This document shows positions 1 to 6,900 of a DNA stretch of 10,716 bases, piece by piece (position 1 is the stretch's first letter; the number at the start of each line of letters is the position of its first letter). Location of the stretch: positions 1 through 10,716 of the forward strand of contig CAMYLL010000063.1 in assembly GCA_947259235.1 (NCBI GenBank), written 5' to 3'. The position numbers were made by a program, and so were the translations under genes. The notes under the pieces were generated by a model. It searched no databases. It was given only the letters and a program-made list of their open reading frames with translations, and was not told the DNA's origin. Source of the stretch: an uncultured Pseudodesulfovibrio sp. GTDB taxonomy: Bacteria; Desulfobacterota; Desulfovibrionia; Desulfovibrionales; Desulfovibrionaceae.

Positions 1-235
1 CGAACACCGCAATGGTTGCCTTGATCTGTTCGGCAAGGGCGGCGTCCCTGCTCAGCCCGTAAGCCAGAGTCTCCTTGGCAAGCTTCTGGCCGAGCATCCG
101 CTGCCGCCCGGCAATGTTGATAACCAGGCTGTCGCTCTCCTGGCTCGACGTGACGACCCATGTGGCGGCAAACATGCCGACGACGATGAGAAAAATAAGC
201 AGAACAGATCCAATCAAACGCATCTTGATATTCAC
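1..235 (-). CDS. Membrane sensor with PilJ/NarX-like N-terminal domain (5' part only, runs off the window)
   Basis: Only the first 78 codons are present; the rest lies beyond base 1. The predicted product opens with a short basic segment and one hydrophobic helix (about residues 5-27). It then enters a periplasmic region containing INIAGRQRMLGQ (about residues 37-48), the hallmark start of the type IV pili chemotaxis transducer N-terminal (PilJ/NarX-like) sensor domain. Such domains sit at the front of chemoreceptors, histidine kinases and diguanylate cyclases, so the output domain cannot be told from this fragment; a chemoreceptor is plausible because an MCP gene lies just upstream. I chose the GTG start at 235 because GGAGGA (bases 241-246) precedes it by 5 bases. 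An in-frame ATG at 223 has no comparable site. The MCP terminator at 352-377 separates the two genes, so this one probably has its own promoter between 236 and 351, though I saw no convincing one. Confidence 0.8.
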   Translation of the reverse strand, partial: MNIKMRLIGSVLLIFLIVVGMFAATWVVTSSQESDSLVINIAGRQRMLGQKLAKETLAYGLSRDAALAEQIKATIAVF

Positions 236-240
236 GGGGT

Positions 241-246
241 TCCTCC
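241..246 (-). promoter_or_regulatory. Shine-Dalgarno site choosing the GTG start of the left-edge sensor
   Basis: GGAGGA on the minus strand lies 5 bases before the GTG at 235. It favours this start over the in-frame ATG at 223, which lies 17 bases from the site. Confidence 0.7.
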
Positions 247-351
247 GAACGCTCACTATTGCGATTCGGGAGCAAGCACTGCGCTCGCTTCTTTCTCGCC
301 TGCCGGTCTGCGACGTATCAATACCTCTTTGTCCGCGCAAACACAACGAAA

Positions 352-377
352 GAGCCGCCCCATTGACGGGGCGGCTC
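352..377 (-). terminator. Intrinsic terminator of the MCP gene
   Basis: A perfect 10-bp stem (GAGCCGCCCC with GGGGCGGCTC) closes a 6-base loop. On the minus strand it is followed by a T-rich stretch (TTTCGTTGTGTTTG). It sits 10 bases past the MCP stop codon and ends that transcript before the next minus-strand gene. Confidence 0.85.
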
Positions 378-387
378 CACAAATCAA

Positions 388-2130
388 TCATTTTTCCGGG
401 CTTCTAGAAACGCTCGAACCCGGAATCGTCGTCATCCATGTCCAGGTCGACACCGGAGCTGGCCGAAGAGCCGGCCTTTGCTCCCGGGAGCGGCTTTGCG
501 GCTCCCGCCGTACGGCCTGCGGGCTTGGCTCCCCCCCCTTGCTGCCGATGATCTTTCCGGTCGTCGGGTCATACGCACGCTTGACCTTGAGCTGCTTGCC
601 CACGGGGGCCGAGATGTCGGAATCGGACACCTTGAAGAACCGGATGGCCTGTTGCAACTGCACGGCGTGACTGGACAGTTCCTCGGCCGTGGAGGCGACC
701 TCTTCCGAAGCGGACGCGTTGCCCTGGATGACCTTGTCCAGTTCCTGGATGGCCTTGTTCACCTGGTCGCCGCCCGCGTTCTGCTCGTTGCTGGCCGCCG
801 CAATCTCCTGCACCAGCTCCGCGGTCTTGCGGATATCGGGCACGATCTTGCCGAGCAGTTGCCCGGCCTCCTCGGCCACCTTGACGCTGGAGATGGACAG
901 CTCGCTGATCTCCGCCGCCGCCGTGCCCGAGCGCTCGGCCAGCTTGCGGACCTCCGCCGCGACAACGGCGAACCCCTTGCCGTGCTCGCCCGCCCGCGCC
1001 GCCTCGATGGCGGCGTTGAGGGCCAGCAGGTTGGTCTGACGGGCGATCTCCTCGACAATGAGAATCTTGTCCGCGATCTGCTTCATGGCGTCAACGGTCT
1101 TGGCCACGGCCTGTCCGCCCTTATCGGTGTCGACGGCTGCCTGATTGGTCATGGAATTGGTGGTCTGGGCGTTCTCGGCGTTCTGGCCGATGCTCGAGGT
1201 CATTTCCTCCATGGAGGCAGAGACTTCCTCGACGCTGGCGGCCTGCTCCGTGGCCCCCTGCGACAGCTCGATGGCCGAGGCGGCAAGCTCCTCGCTGCCC
1301 GCAGCCACCTGTTCGCTTGCCATGCGGACTTCGCCGACCACCCGCCGAAGCTCCTTGATCATGTTCGACATGGAGTCGGAAAGCTGGCCTACCTCGTCAC
1401 GACTGCGAACATTGATATCCATGCTCAGGTCGCCATGAGCCATGAGATTGGAAACCACCACGGCTTCTTCCAGAGGCTGGACGATGCCGCGCACCACAAA
1501 TACGACCACGAGGATGATCAGCCCCATGGCGATGATAGTAGGAATCAGAATCTGCCAGCGCAGGGAGGACAGCTGATCTTGCACGTCGTCCACGTAGATG
1601 CCGCTGCCGATGACCCAACCCCAGGGCTTGTAAAGCTTGACATAGGAAATCTTCTCGACGGGCTTATCCTTGCCGGGCTTTGGCCACATATACGGAACAA
1701 AACCCTCTCCCGCCTGCTTGGCGATATCCGCCATGGCCACGAACATGAACATGCCGTGGGAGTCCTTGGAGCTGGAGAGATCCTGCCCGTCAAGCTCCGG
1801 CTTGATCGGATGCATGACCATCTTCGGCCCAAGGTCGGTAATCCAGTAATAGTTGTCGTCCATGTAGCGGATAGACTTGATCTCGGCCTTTGCCTGGGCC
1901 TGCGCGTCTTCCTGGCTCATGGCCCCGGCCGCAGCCTTCTCGCCGAAATACTGTATGACGGCATAGGCTGTTTCAACGGAGCTCTTGGTGGCAGTGCGCT
2001 TTTCCTGCATCAACGAGTCGCCGACCACGGGAATAAAATATCCCAGGAGACCCGCAAGAACAAGAACTACGGCTGCAAGGAAGAGACTCAACACCTTGCT
2101 TCTCATTACCCAATCACGAAAGCGCTTCAT
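388..2130 (-). CDS. Methyl-accepting chemotaxis protein, single Cache sensor, 3' end apparently frameshifted
   Basis: The 580-residue receptor has TM1 (about residues 14-36) and a periplasmic single-Cache (sCache_2-like) sensor (about 40-185, with DDNYYWITD and YVKLYKPWGWVIGSG). TM2 (about 194-214), HAMP (about 215-265) and the cytoplasmic MCP signalling domain (about 280-500) follow. The signalling hairpin tip EIARQTNLLALNAAIEAARA lies near 361-380, where CheA/CheW bind. The ligand cannot be read from sequence; related Cache domains often bind small organic acids. I chose the ATG at 2130 because GGAGGG lies 4 bases upstream; a TTG further upstream at 2169 lacks this. The last ~45 residues look out of frame: past eight G on the coding strand (bases 531-538) the tail is rich in R, S, P and W. 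One extra base would give an Ala/Gly linker, an acidic DMDDDD stretch and the end GFERF, with a stop at 404-406 (575 residues). A promoter lies at 2242-2270 and a terminator at 352-377. Confidence 0.9.
   Translation of the reverse strand: MKRFRDWVMRSKVLSLFLAAVVLVLAGLLGYFIPVVGDSLMQEKRTATKSSVETAYAVIQYFGEKAAAGAMSQEDAQAQAKAEIKSIRYMDDNYYWITDLGPKMVMHPIKPELDGQDLSSSKDSHGMFMFVAMADIAKQAGEGFVPYMWPKPGKDKPVEKISYVKLYKPWGWVIGSGIYVDDVQDQLSSLRWQILIPTIIAMGLIILVVVFVVRGIVQPLEEAVVVSNLMAHGDLSMDINVRSRDEVGQLSDSMSNMIKELRRVVGEVRMASEQVAAGSEELAASAIELSQGATEQAASVEEVSASMEEMTSSIGQNAENAQTTNSMTNQAAVDTDKGGQAVAKTVDAMKQIADKILIVEEIARQTNLLALNAAIEAARAGEHGKGFAVVAAEVRKLAERSGTAAAEISELSISSVKVAEEAGQLLGKIVPDIRKTAELVQEIAAASNEQNAGGDQVNKAIQELDKVIQGNASASEEVASTAEELSSHAVQLQQAIRFFKVSDSDISAPVGKQLKVKRAYDPTTGKIIGSKGGEPSPQAVRREPQSRSREQRPALRPAPVSTWTWMTTIPGSSVSRSPEK
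531..538 (-). repeat. G8 homopolymer at the frameshift point of the MCP gene
   Basis: There are eight C on the plus strand (eight G on the coding strand). The frame before this run encodes a normal MCP. The frame that makes sense after it is offset by one base, so nine or six G would restore a continuous receptor. Such runs are prone both to sequencing miscounts and to slippage in the cell. Confidence 0.8.
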
Positions 2131-2241
2131 TATACCCTCCGATCGCTTGATCCACCCCTTCCGCTCCACAGGCTTTGGAGCTATCGCACCTGTCCAGCTA
2201 TTTTACATTGTCACAACTTTACTCCTTGCGGAATGATTTTT

Positions 2242-2270
2242 TTAATAGTTTTTAGTGATTGACCAATCAA
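2242..2270 (-). promoter_or_regulatory. Candidate sigma70-type promoter of the MCP gene
   Basis: On the minus strand, TTGATT (bases 2265-2270) and TATTAA (2242-2247) are 17 bases apart, each matching four of six consensus bases. The region is AT-rich against a GC-rich background. The start of transcription would fall near 2235, giving a leader of about 105 bases before the ATG at 2130. This is a hand-matched prediction. Confidence 0.4.
2256..2269. promoter_or_regulatory. Short palindrome overlapping the MCP -35 box, possible operator
   Basis: TGATTG-AC-CAATCA is a perfect 6-bp inverted repeat around a 2-base centre. It covers most of the proposed -35 box of the MCP promoter and could bind a dimeric regulator. 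It lies about 90 bases upstream of the AICAR transformylase promoter, so a shared effect is possible but unsupported. A 6-bp palindrome in AT-rich DNA could also be chance. Confidence 0.25.
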
Positions 2271-2361
2271 TTGCTACCGGTATGGACAACGCGTCCTCTC
2301 TGGAGCACCATCAGGACTCGACCGGAATGCTCGCGGCCCGGGGCGGTACAGGAGTTTGAAT

Positions 2362-2390
2362 TTGCCCGCAGGGGGAAGCTGTGCTATGAC
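2362..2390 (+). promoter_or_regulatory. Candidate promoter of the AICAR transformylase gene
   Basis: TTGCCC (2362-2367) and TATGAC (2385-2390) are 17 bases apart, a plausible sigma70-type pair. Transcription would start near 2397, leaving a leader of about 27 bases with AGGAG at 2412-2416. This position fits the start at 2424 and argues against the upstream in-frame extension being translated. Confidence 0.4.
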
Positions 2391-2423
2391 CGCGTCCTTC
2401 AAGGGATAAACAGGAGTAACACC

Positions 2424-3698
2424 ATGAGTGATCTGAAGAAGATGTATACAACGCTCCAGGATGATCCGTTCCCGGCCGACCTGAAGCTGACCCTGGGCGA
2501 CCAGGAGCTGAAGTTCAGGAAACGCACCTGGGAAATCGACGGGCAGACCAAGGGGTTACGTTACGGCGAGAACCCGGACCAGCCCGCCGCCCTCTACGAA
2601 CTGGCCGAAGGCTGCCTGGAAGTGGGCGGCGTGACCTTTATCGGTGCGGGCCAAGGCCTGGTCTCGTCGCTGACCGAGGAGCACATGCTCCAGGCGGGCA
2701 AGCATCCGGGCAAGACCAACCTGACCGACGTGGACAACGCCCTGAATATCCTCCAGTACCTCTCCGCAAAACCCGCGGCGCTGATCCTGAAGCACAACAA
2801 CCCCTGCGGAGCCGCCTGGACCGACGAGGGCGTGGCCGAAGCCCTCAAGCGGGCCTTCGAGGCGGACCGCATCGCCGCCTTTGGCGGAGCCGTGGTGGTC
2901 AACCGCACCCTCGACCTGGCCACCGCCCAGCTCATCAACTCCATATATTTCGAAGTGGTGGCCGCGCCAGCCTTTGACGACGACGCCCTGGCAGAACTGA
3001 AAAAGAAGAAAAATCTTCGTATTCTGAGAATCCCCGGCATCGCCGACCTTGAGACGCTGTCCAGAACGCCCTTTCTCGACATCAAGTCCCTCTCCGACGG
3101 CGGCATGGTGGTCCAGTTCTCCTTCCGCAACGCCATCCTCTCCGTGGACGACTTCATCCCGGCCAAGGCCGAGAAGGACGGCAACGTCTTCATCGCCCGC
3201 GCCCCGAGCAAGCAGGAGGCCGAAGACCTCCTCTTCGCCTGGGCCGTCGAGGCCGGTGTGACCTCGAACTCCGTACTCTTCGTCAAAAACGGCGTGACCA
3301 CGGCCATCGGCACCGGCGAGCAGGACCGCGTCGGCTGCGTGCTCCTGGCCGTGACCAAGGCGTATATTAAATATGCGGACATGCTGGCGTCCAAGGAGCT
3401 GAATCTCTCCCTCTTCGAGCTCAAGCTCAAGGCCATCAAGGATCCGGAGATGAAGGCCAAGCTCGCCGACATTGAACAGCGGACTGCGGAAGCCAAGGGC
3501 GGCCTGCCGGGTTCGGTGGTCGTCTCGGACGGCTTCTTCCCCTTCCGCGACGGCGTGGACCTGTGCATCGACCAGGGCGTGACGGCCATTGCACAGCCGG
3601 GCGGCTCCATCCGCGACCATGAAGTGATCACCGCCGTCAACGAGGCCAGCCCGCAGGTGGCCATGGTCTTCACCGGCCAGCGGTCCTTCAAACACTAG
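2424..3698 (+). CDS. purH: Stand-alone AICAR transformylase (PurH C-terminal half)
   Basis: The 424-residue cytoplasmic enzyme transfers a formyl group from 10-formyltetrahydrofolate to AICAR, giving FAICAR, the penultimate step of IMP synthesis. Visible family motifs are LRYGENPDQPAALY (45-58), LKHNNPCGAA (122-131, with the catalytic Lys123-His124 pair), AFGGAVVVNRTLD (152-164), SNSVLFVKNG (281-290), SDGFFPFRDGVD (368-379), QPGGSIRD (391-398) and the C-terminal RSFKH. There is no cyclohydrolase domain in front. Its 40-residue N-terminus leads directly to the motif that follows the domain junction in bifunctional PurH. The missing half is encoded at 9872-10468. Relative to E. coli PurH as I recall it, residues about 312-355 contain a helical, Lys/Glu-rich insertion. 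I chose the ATG at 2424 because AGGAG lies 7 bases upstream and a promoter fits just before it; the frame stays open back to 2259 but those 55 codons do not resemble the family. A terminator follows at 3721-3755. Confidence 0.93.
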   Translation: MSDLKKMYTTLQDDPFPADLKLTLGDQELKFRKRTWEIDGQTKGLRYGENPDQPAALYELAEGCLEVGGVTFIGAGQGLVSSLTEEHMLQAGKHPGKTNLTDVDNALNILQYLSAKPAALILKHNNPCGAAWTDEGVAEALKRAFEADRIAAFGGAVVVNRTLDLATAQLINSIYFEVVAAPAFDDDALAELKKKKNLRILRIPGIADLETLSRTPFLDIKSLSDGGMVVQFSFRNAILSVDDFIPAKAEKDGNVFIARAPSKQEAEDLLFAWAVEAGVTSNSVLFVKNGVTTAIGTGEQDRVGCVLLAVTKAYIKYADMLASKELNLSLFELKLKAIKDPEMKAKLADIEQRTAEAKGGLPGSVVVSDGFFPFRDGVDLCIDQGVTAIAQPGGSIRDHEVITAVNEASPQVAMVFTGQRSFKH

Positions 3699-3720
3699 AC
3701 TTTGCAGGAATTGACGACCA

Positions 3721-3755
3721 GGCTTCGCCGGGCCGCAGGTCCGGCGAAGCCTTTT
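3721..3755 (+). terminator. Intrinsic terminator after the AICAR transformylase gene
   Basis: A perfect 11-bp stem (GGCTTCGCCGG with CCGGCGAAGCC) closes a 9-base loop and is followed by TTTT and then CGGTT. It lies 23 bases past the stop codon, just before the convergent SemiSWEET gene. Confidence 0.85.
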
Positions 3756-3759
3756 CGGT

Positions 3760-4047
3760 TCAGGGGCGGGGAGATCCGGGCGGTTTGCGGCCAAAGACGA
3801 GCTTCATGCCCAACACCGAGGCAGCGAGCAACAGGGTGACCGCGTTGGCAGCCAGCACGGCCACGGAGCCCACCAACGCGCCATAGAAAAGCCAGAGCAG
3901 AACCCCGACGCACAACAGCAAATACATGCGCAGGGATATGTCGCCCACGGAGCGGGTGCGCCAGGTCCGCACCACCTGCGGCACAAAGGACGCCGTGGTG
4001 CAGCAGCCGGCCACAATGCCGATGAGTTCCATCGTTTCGCGTTCCAT
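3760..4047 (-). CDS. SemiSWEET-type small transporter (PQ-loop/MtN3 family)
   Basis: The predicted 95-residue membrane protein has three hydrophobic helices (about residues 7-29, 41-60 and 63-86) and the family's proline-glutamine signature as SFVPQVVRTWRTRSVGDIS (20-38; Pro23-Gln24). Bacterial SemiSWEETs are three-helix proteins that work as dimers to move sugars by facilitated diffusion across the inner membrane. The substrate here is unknown. I chose the ATG at 4047; the G-rich stretch GGGGGAG is only 2 bases from it, which is tight. The in-frame ATG at 4032 (MELIGI) is an alternative, and the frame is also open up to 4119, but that extension is not family-like. A possible -35/-10 pair, TTGTCA-17-TATGGG, just upstream would make the mRNA nearly leaderless. 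It is convergent with the AICAR transformylase gene and divergent from the RNase gene. Confidence 0.85.
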   Translation of the reverse strand: MERETMELIGIVAGCCTTASFVPQVVRTWRTRSVGDISLRMYLLLCVGVLLWLFYGALVGSVAVLAANAVTLLLAASVLGMKLVFGRKPPGSPRP

Positions 4048-4139
4048 GACTCCCCCATACGCCGCCCCACTTACGCTGACAACTGATTCATGATAGAAGA
4101 CGTCACCCCCGACCGCCACCGCAGCTCAAAGTAGTACAC

Positions 4140-6194
4140 ATGGTCAAGAAACCCGCACTCGCTCCCGTCATCCGCCCCGGCACAGTGGTGGAATTCATGC
4201 AAGGCGATCACCCGCAGCTCGCATGGGTTCTCGAGGAAAGCTCGGGACGGCTCAGGCTCCTCTCCATCACCAAGAAGGAGATGAAGCTCCCGGTCGCGCG
4301 CATCCTCCCCTGGTTCGGCCCCACCCACGACCCGGAGGCCAACCGGCAGGAAGTCCAGGACATCCTGAACGCCCACCAGGAGCGGCGTGGCGAGATTCAG
4401 GCCGGGCTCGATGTCATGGAGTTGTGGAACCTGGCACAGGGAGAGATGGAAAGCGCTCCCCTCTCCTGGTTTTGCGGCCTGCTCTTCGACGAACCGGGCG
4501 CGGACGAGATGGCCGCCCTGGGCCGGGCCATGCTCTCGGCCAAGACGCACTTCAAGTTCCGCCCGCCGCTCTTCGAGATATGGTCGGCCGAGAAGGTGGA
4601 ACAGCGCATGCGCGAGCAGGCCGCCGAGAAGGAACGCGAGGCGGTGACCTCCATCGGGCAGACCCTGGTTCAGGAGCTTTGGGCAGCCTACAACCAGGGC
4701 CGCAAGCCGCAGCTCCCCCCCATTGCCGATGATCTGGCCGCAAGCCTCGACGCCATCCTGCGGCACGCCATCGCCGGAACCCTGGACGAAACCGAAACCA
4801 AGATTTGGCAGGCCGTCAGCAAGGGCGTGCCCGACATCCCGCATCTCCCCCTGCTCCTGGCCCAGACATGGGGCACGCTTCCAGCCCACCACAACGCCCT
4901 GCTCGACGAGGCAGGGTATGTGTGGGGCAACCAGTGGTCGGAATCATTCAACAGTGAAATCGAGCGGATAGAGAAAGACTTTTTTAATGACGCCGCCAAA
5001 GAGACGGACCAAACTTTCGTCAGCATCGACGCAGCCACCACACGCGACATAGACGACGCCTTTCACATCGAGCCCGACGGAGACGGCTACGCCCTGTCCA
5101 TCGCTCTGGCCCGGCCGGACCTCCACTGGGAGTTCGGCTCCCCCCTGGACAGGATGGTTGCCGACCGCGCAACCAGCCTCTACCTGCCCGAAGGCACGGC
5201 CAACATGATGCCCGAGCAGCTTGGAACAGGTCTTTACAGCCTGCTGGCCGGGGAGCGGCGTCCCGCCATGATCGCGCTGTTTCGTCTGGACGCAGAGGGC
5301 AGGCTTCTCTCCGTCACCCCACGCACCGCATGGCTCCGGGTCCGGGCGAACATCACCTACGAAGACGCGGAGCAGGCCATCACCCGAGCAACCGACGCCT
5401 CCCTGTGCCTGGCCCATACCCTGGCCGAAAAGCTCATAGCCCGGCGCATAGAATCCGGGGCGTGCGTCATCCGCAAGCCCGAGCCAGTCGTCACGGTGTC
5501 GGGCGAAGGCGCGCAGTCGGTGGTGGACATCACTCTCAAGGAACCGTGCCCCATGGCCGAACTGGTCATCAGCGAGTTCATGATCCTGGCAAACTCCGGC
5601 ATGGCCGCCTGGGCCAGGGACAACGGCGTGCCGCTGCTCCACCGCACCCAGGACATCGCCCTGCCCCAGGAGGCGGCGGGCATCTTTACCGAGCCTGAGG
5701 AGATACTGCGCGCGGTCAAGCTGCTGCTGCCACCGGCCCTGGAGACCGCCCCCAAGCGCCATGCCGCCCTCGGCGTTCCGGCATACGCCCCCATCACCTC
5801 CCCCCTGCGCCGCTATACCGATTTCATCAATATGGCACAGGTCTGCACATTTCTTGCGAACGGCGCCGCGCGCCTGGACACAGACGCCCTGGATCACCTC
5901 GCCATCACTCTTGGCATGCGCATCAAGTCGGTGAGCATGGTGCAGCGCTTCCGGCCCCGATACTGGAAGCTCGTCTACCTCGCCAAACGGCGCAAGGAGC
6001 TGCACCCCGCAGTGCTTGTGGACGACAATGGCCCCCTGGCGAGTCTGGCCATGCCCCACCTCCAGCTCAACGTGCGCGCGCCGCGCAAGCTGCTGGGAGA
6101 CAAACTTTACCCGGGCCAGCGGTTCCAGATCAGCTTCTCGCGCATCGACCCGCTGACAAACGAGATCAGACTGGGCGAAGCTTTCGAAGACTGA
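4140..6194 (+). CDS. RNase II/R-family 3'-5' exoribonuclease (RNB domain)
   Basis: The 684-residue cytoplasmic enzyme is predicted to degrade single-stranded RNA from the 3' end. The RNB core starts near residue 290. SIDAATTRDIDDAF (295-308) supplies Asp297, 303, 305 and 306, the same spacing as the four metal-binding aspartates of E. coli RNase II (201, 207, 209, 210). ITSPLRRYTDFIN (552-564) matches the segment holding the catalytic arginine, here Arg557. The last ~70 residues resemble an S1/OB-type fold. The first ~290 residues are long and divergent, with a small beta-rich start (about 12-60) and a helical, charged middle; I do not see a standard cold-shock pair there. It may be closer to the cyanobacterial/plastid RNase II-like group than to E. 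coli Rnb, but this is uncertain. The ATG at 4140 has no clear Shine-Dalgarno site. It is divergent from the SemiSWEET gene (92 bases between starts). Confidence 0.88.
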   Translation: MVKKPALAPVIRPGTVVEFMQGDHPQLAWVLEESSGRLRLLSITKKEMKLPVARILPWFGPTHDPEANRQEVQDILNAHQERRGEIQAGLDVMELWNLAQGEMESAPLSWFCGLLFDEPGADEMAALGRAMLSAKTHFKFRPPLFEIWSAEKVEQRMREQAAEKEREAVTSIGQTLVQELWAAYNQGRKPQLPPIADDLAASLDAILRHAIAGTLDETETKIWQAVSKGVPDIPHLPLLLAQTWGTLPAHHNALLDEAGYVWGNQWSESFNSEIERIEKDFFNDAAKETDQTFVSIDAATTRDIDDAFHIEPDGDGYALSIALARPDLHWEFGSPLDRMVADRATSLYLPEGTANMMPEQLGTGLYSLLAGERRPAMIALFRLDAEGRLLSVTPRTAWLRVRANITYEDAEQAITRATDASLCLAHTLAEKLIARRIESGACVIRKPEPVVTVSGEGAQSVVDITLKEPCPMAELVISEFMILANSGMAAWARDNGVPLLHRTQDIALPQEAAGIFTEPEEILRAVKLLLPPALETAPKRHAALGVPAYAPITSPLRRYTDFINMAQVCTFLANGAARLDTDALDHLAITLGMRIKSVSMVQRFRPRYWKLVYLAKRRKELHPAVLVDDNGPLASLAMPHLQLNVRAPRKLLGDKLYPGQRFQISFSRIDPLTNEIRLGEAFED

Positions 6195-6302
6195 TCCGGT
6201 CAAGGCTGAAGGGACCAATGACGCCCGCCTTGCCTCTTCCAATCCACGGCCAAAAAAGCTATCGTCCCGGAAGCAAACGCACTACTGCCAGGAGAACTCC
6301 GC

Positions 6303-6893
6303 ATGTCCCTCATCCTTTGGATAGTCATAGCCTATGTCCTGGGCTCGATCCCCTTCGGCCTGATCATCGCCAAATCGATGTGCAACATCGACCCACGCAA
6401 CGACGGCAGCCGCAACACCGGAGCCACCAACATCGCACGGGTGTGCGGCCTGAAATACGGCATCGCGACCCTGGCGCTCGACGTGACAAAGGGACTGGCC
6501 CCGGTGCTCATGGCCTCGGCCTGGATCGAGTCCGATCTGGCCCTCAGCCTTGTGGTTCTGGCCGCCATCGTCGGCCACGCGTTTTCCTGCTTCATGCATT
6601 TCAAGGGCGGCAAGGCCGTGGCCACCACCGTCGGCGCGTTCCTGGCCGTCTCCTTCTGGGGCACTTTTCTCTCGGCCGCCATGTGCCTGACCGTGGTCGC
6701 CCTGTCCGGCCACGTGTCCATGGGGTCTTTGACCCTGGCCCTGGCCCTGCCCGTGTTCATGCTGCTCACGGGCAACATCGGCTTTGTCCCTGCCGCGCTG
6801 ATCGTCACCGTGCTCCTGTTCTGGCGGCACAAGGAAAACATCCGCAGGCTGGCCCGGGGCGAGGAAAACCCCTGGCTCAAGCCCAAAGTGTGA
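6303..6893 (+). CDS. plsY: Glycerol-3-phosphate acyltransferase PlsY
   Basis: PlsY is an inner-membrane enzyme that transfers an acyl group from acyl-phosphate to sn-glycerol-3-phosphate, making lysophosphatidic acid, the first step of phospholipid synthesis; acyl-phosphate comes from PlsX, not seen here. The 196-residue length and multi-helix hydrophobic profile are normal for the family. All three conserved loops are visible: GSRNTGATN (35-43), GHAFSCFMHFKGGKAVAT (91-108) and HKENIRRLARGEE (176-188). DVTKG (60-64) and GSIPFG (14-19) are also typical. The ATG is preceded by AGGAG at 6290-6294, 8 bases away. The gene lies 108 bases past the RNase stop, with no terminator seen between, so read-through from that gene is possible. 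The CDF gene begins 7 bases after its stop, suggesting co-transcription. Confidence 0.95.
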   Translation: MSLILWIVIAYVLGSIPFGLIIAKSMCNIDPRNDGSRNTGATNIARVCGLKYGIATLALDVTKGLAPVLMASAWIESDLALSLVVLAAIVGHAFSCFMHFKGGKAVATTVGAFLAVSFWGTFLSAAMCLTVVALSGHVSMGSLTLALALPVFMLLTGNIGFVPAALIVTVLLFWRHKENIRRLARGEENPWLKPKV

Positions 6894-6900
6894 TCCACCC

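Noticed and set aside
478..2262. A 594-codon open frame on the plus strand opposite the MCP gene
   Set aside because: It is antisense to a clear MCP, rich in His, Gly, Leu and Asp as expected for a mirror frame of GC-rich coding DNA, and has no family motifs.
2259..2423. Upstream extension of the AICAR transformylase frame to an ATG at 2259
   Set aside because: The extra 55 residues do not resemble the family, and a promoter-like pair and a Shine-Dalgarno site lie inside this stretch, favouring the start at 2424.
2556..3794. Long minus-strand open frames opposite the AICAR transformylase gene
   Set aside because: The strand is explained by the intact transformylase; the opposing frames show no motifs and span its terminator.
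4944..6242. A 432-codon minus-strand open frame opposite the RNase gene
   Set aside because: The plus-strand RNB protein has intact catalytic motifs here; the antisense product is compositionally biased and unrecognisable.
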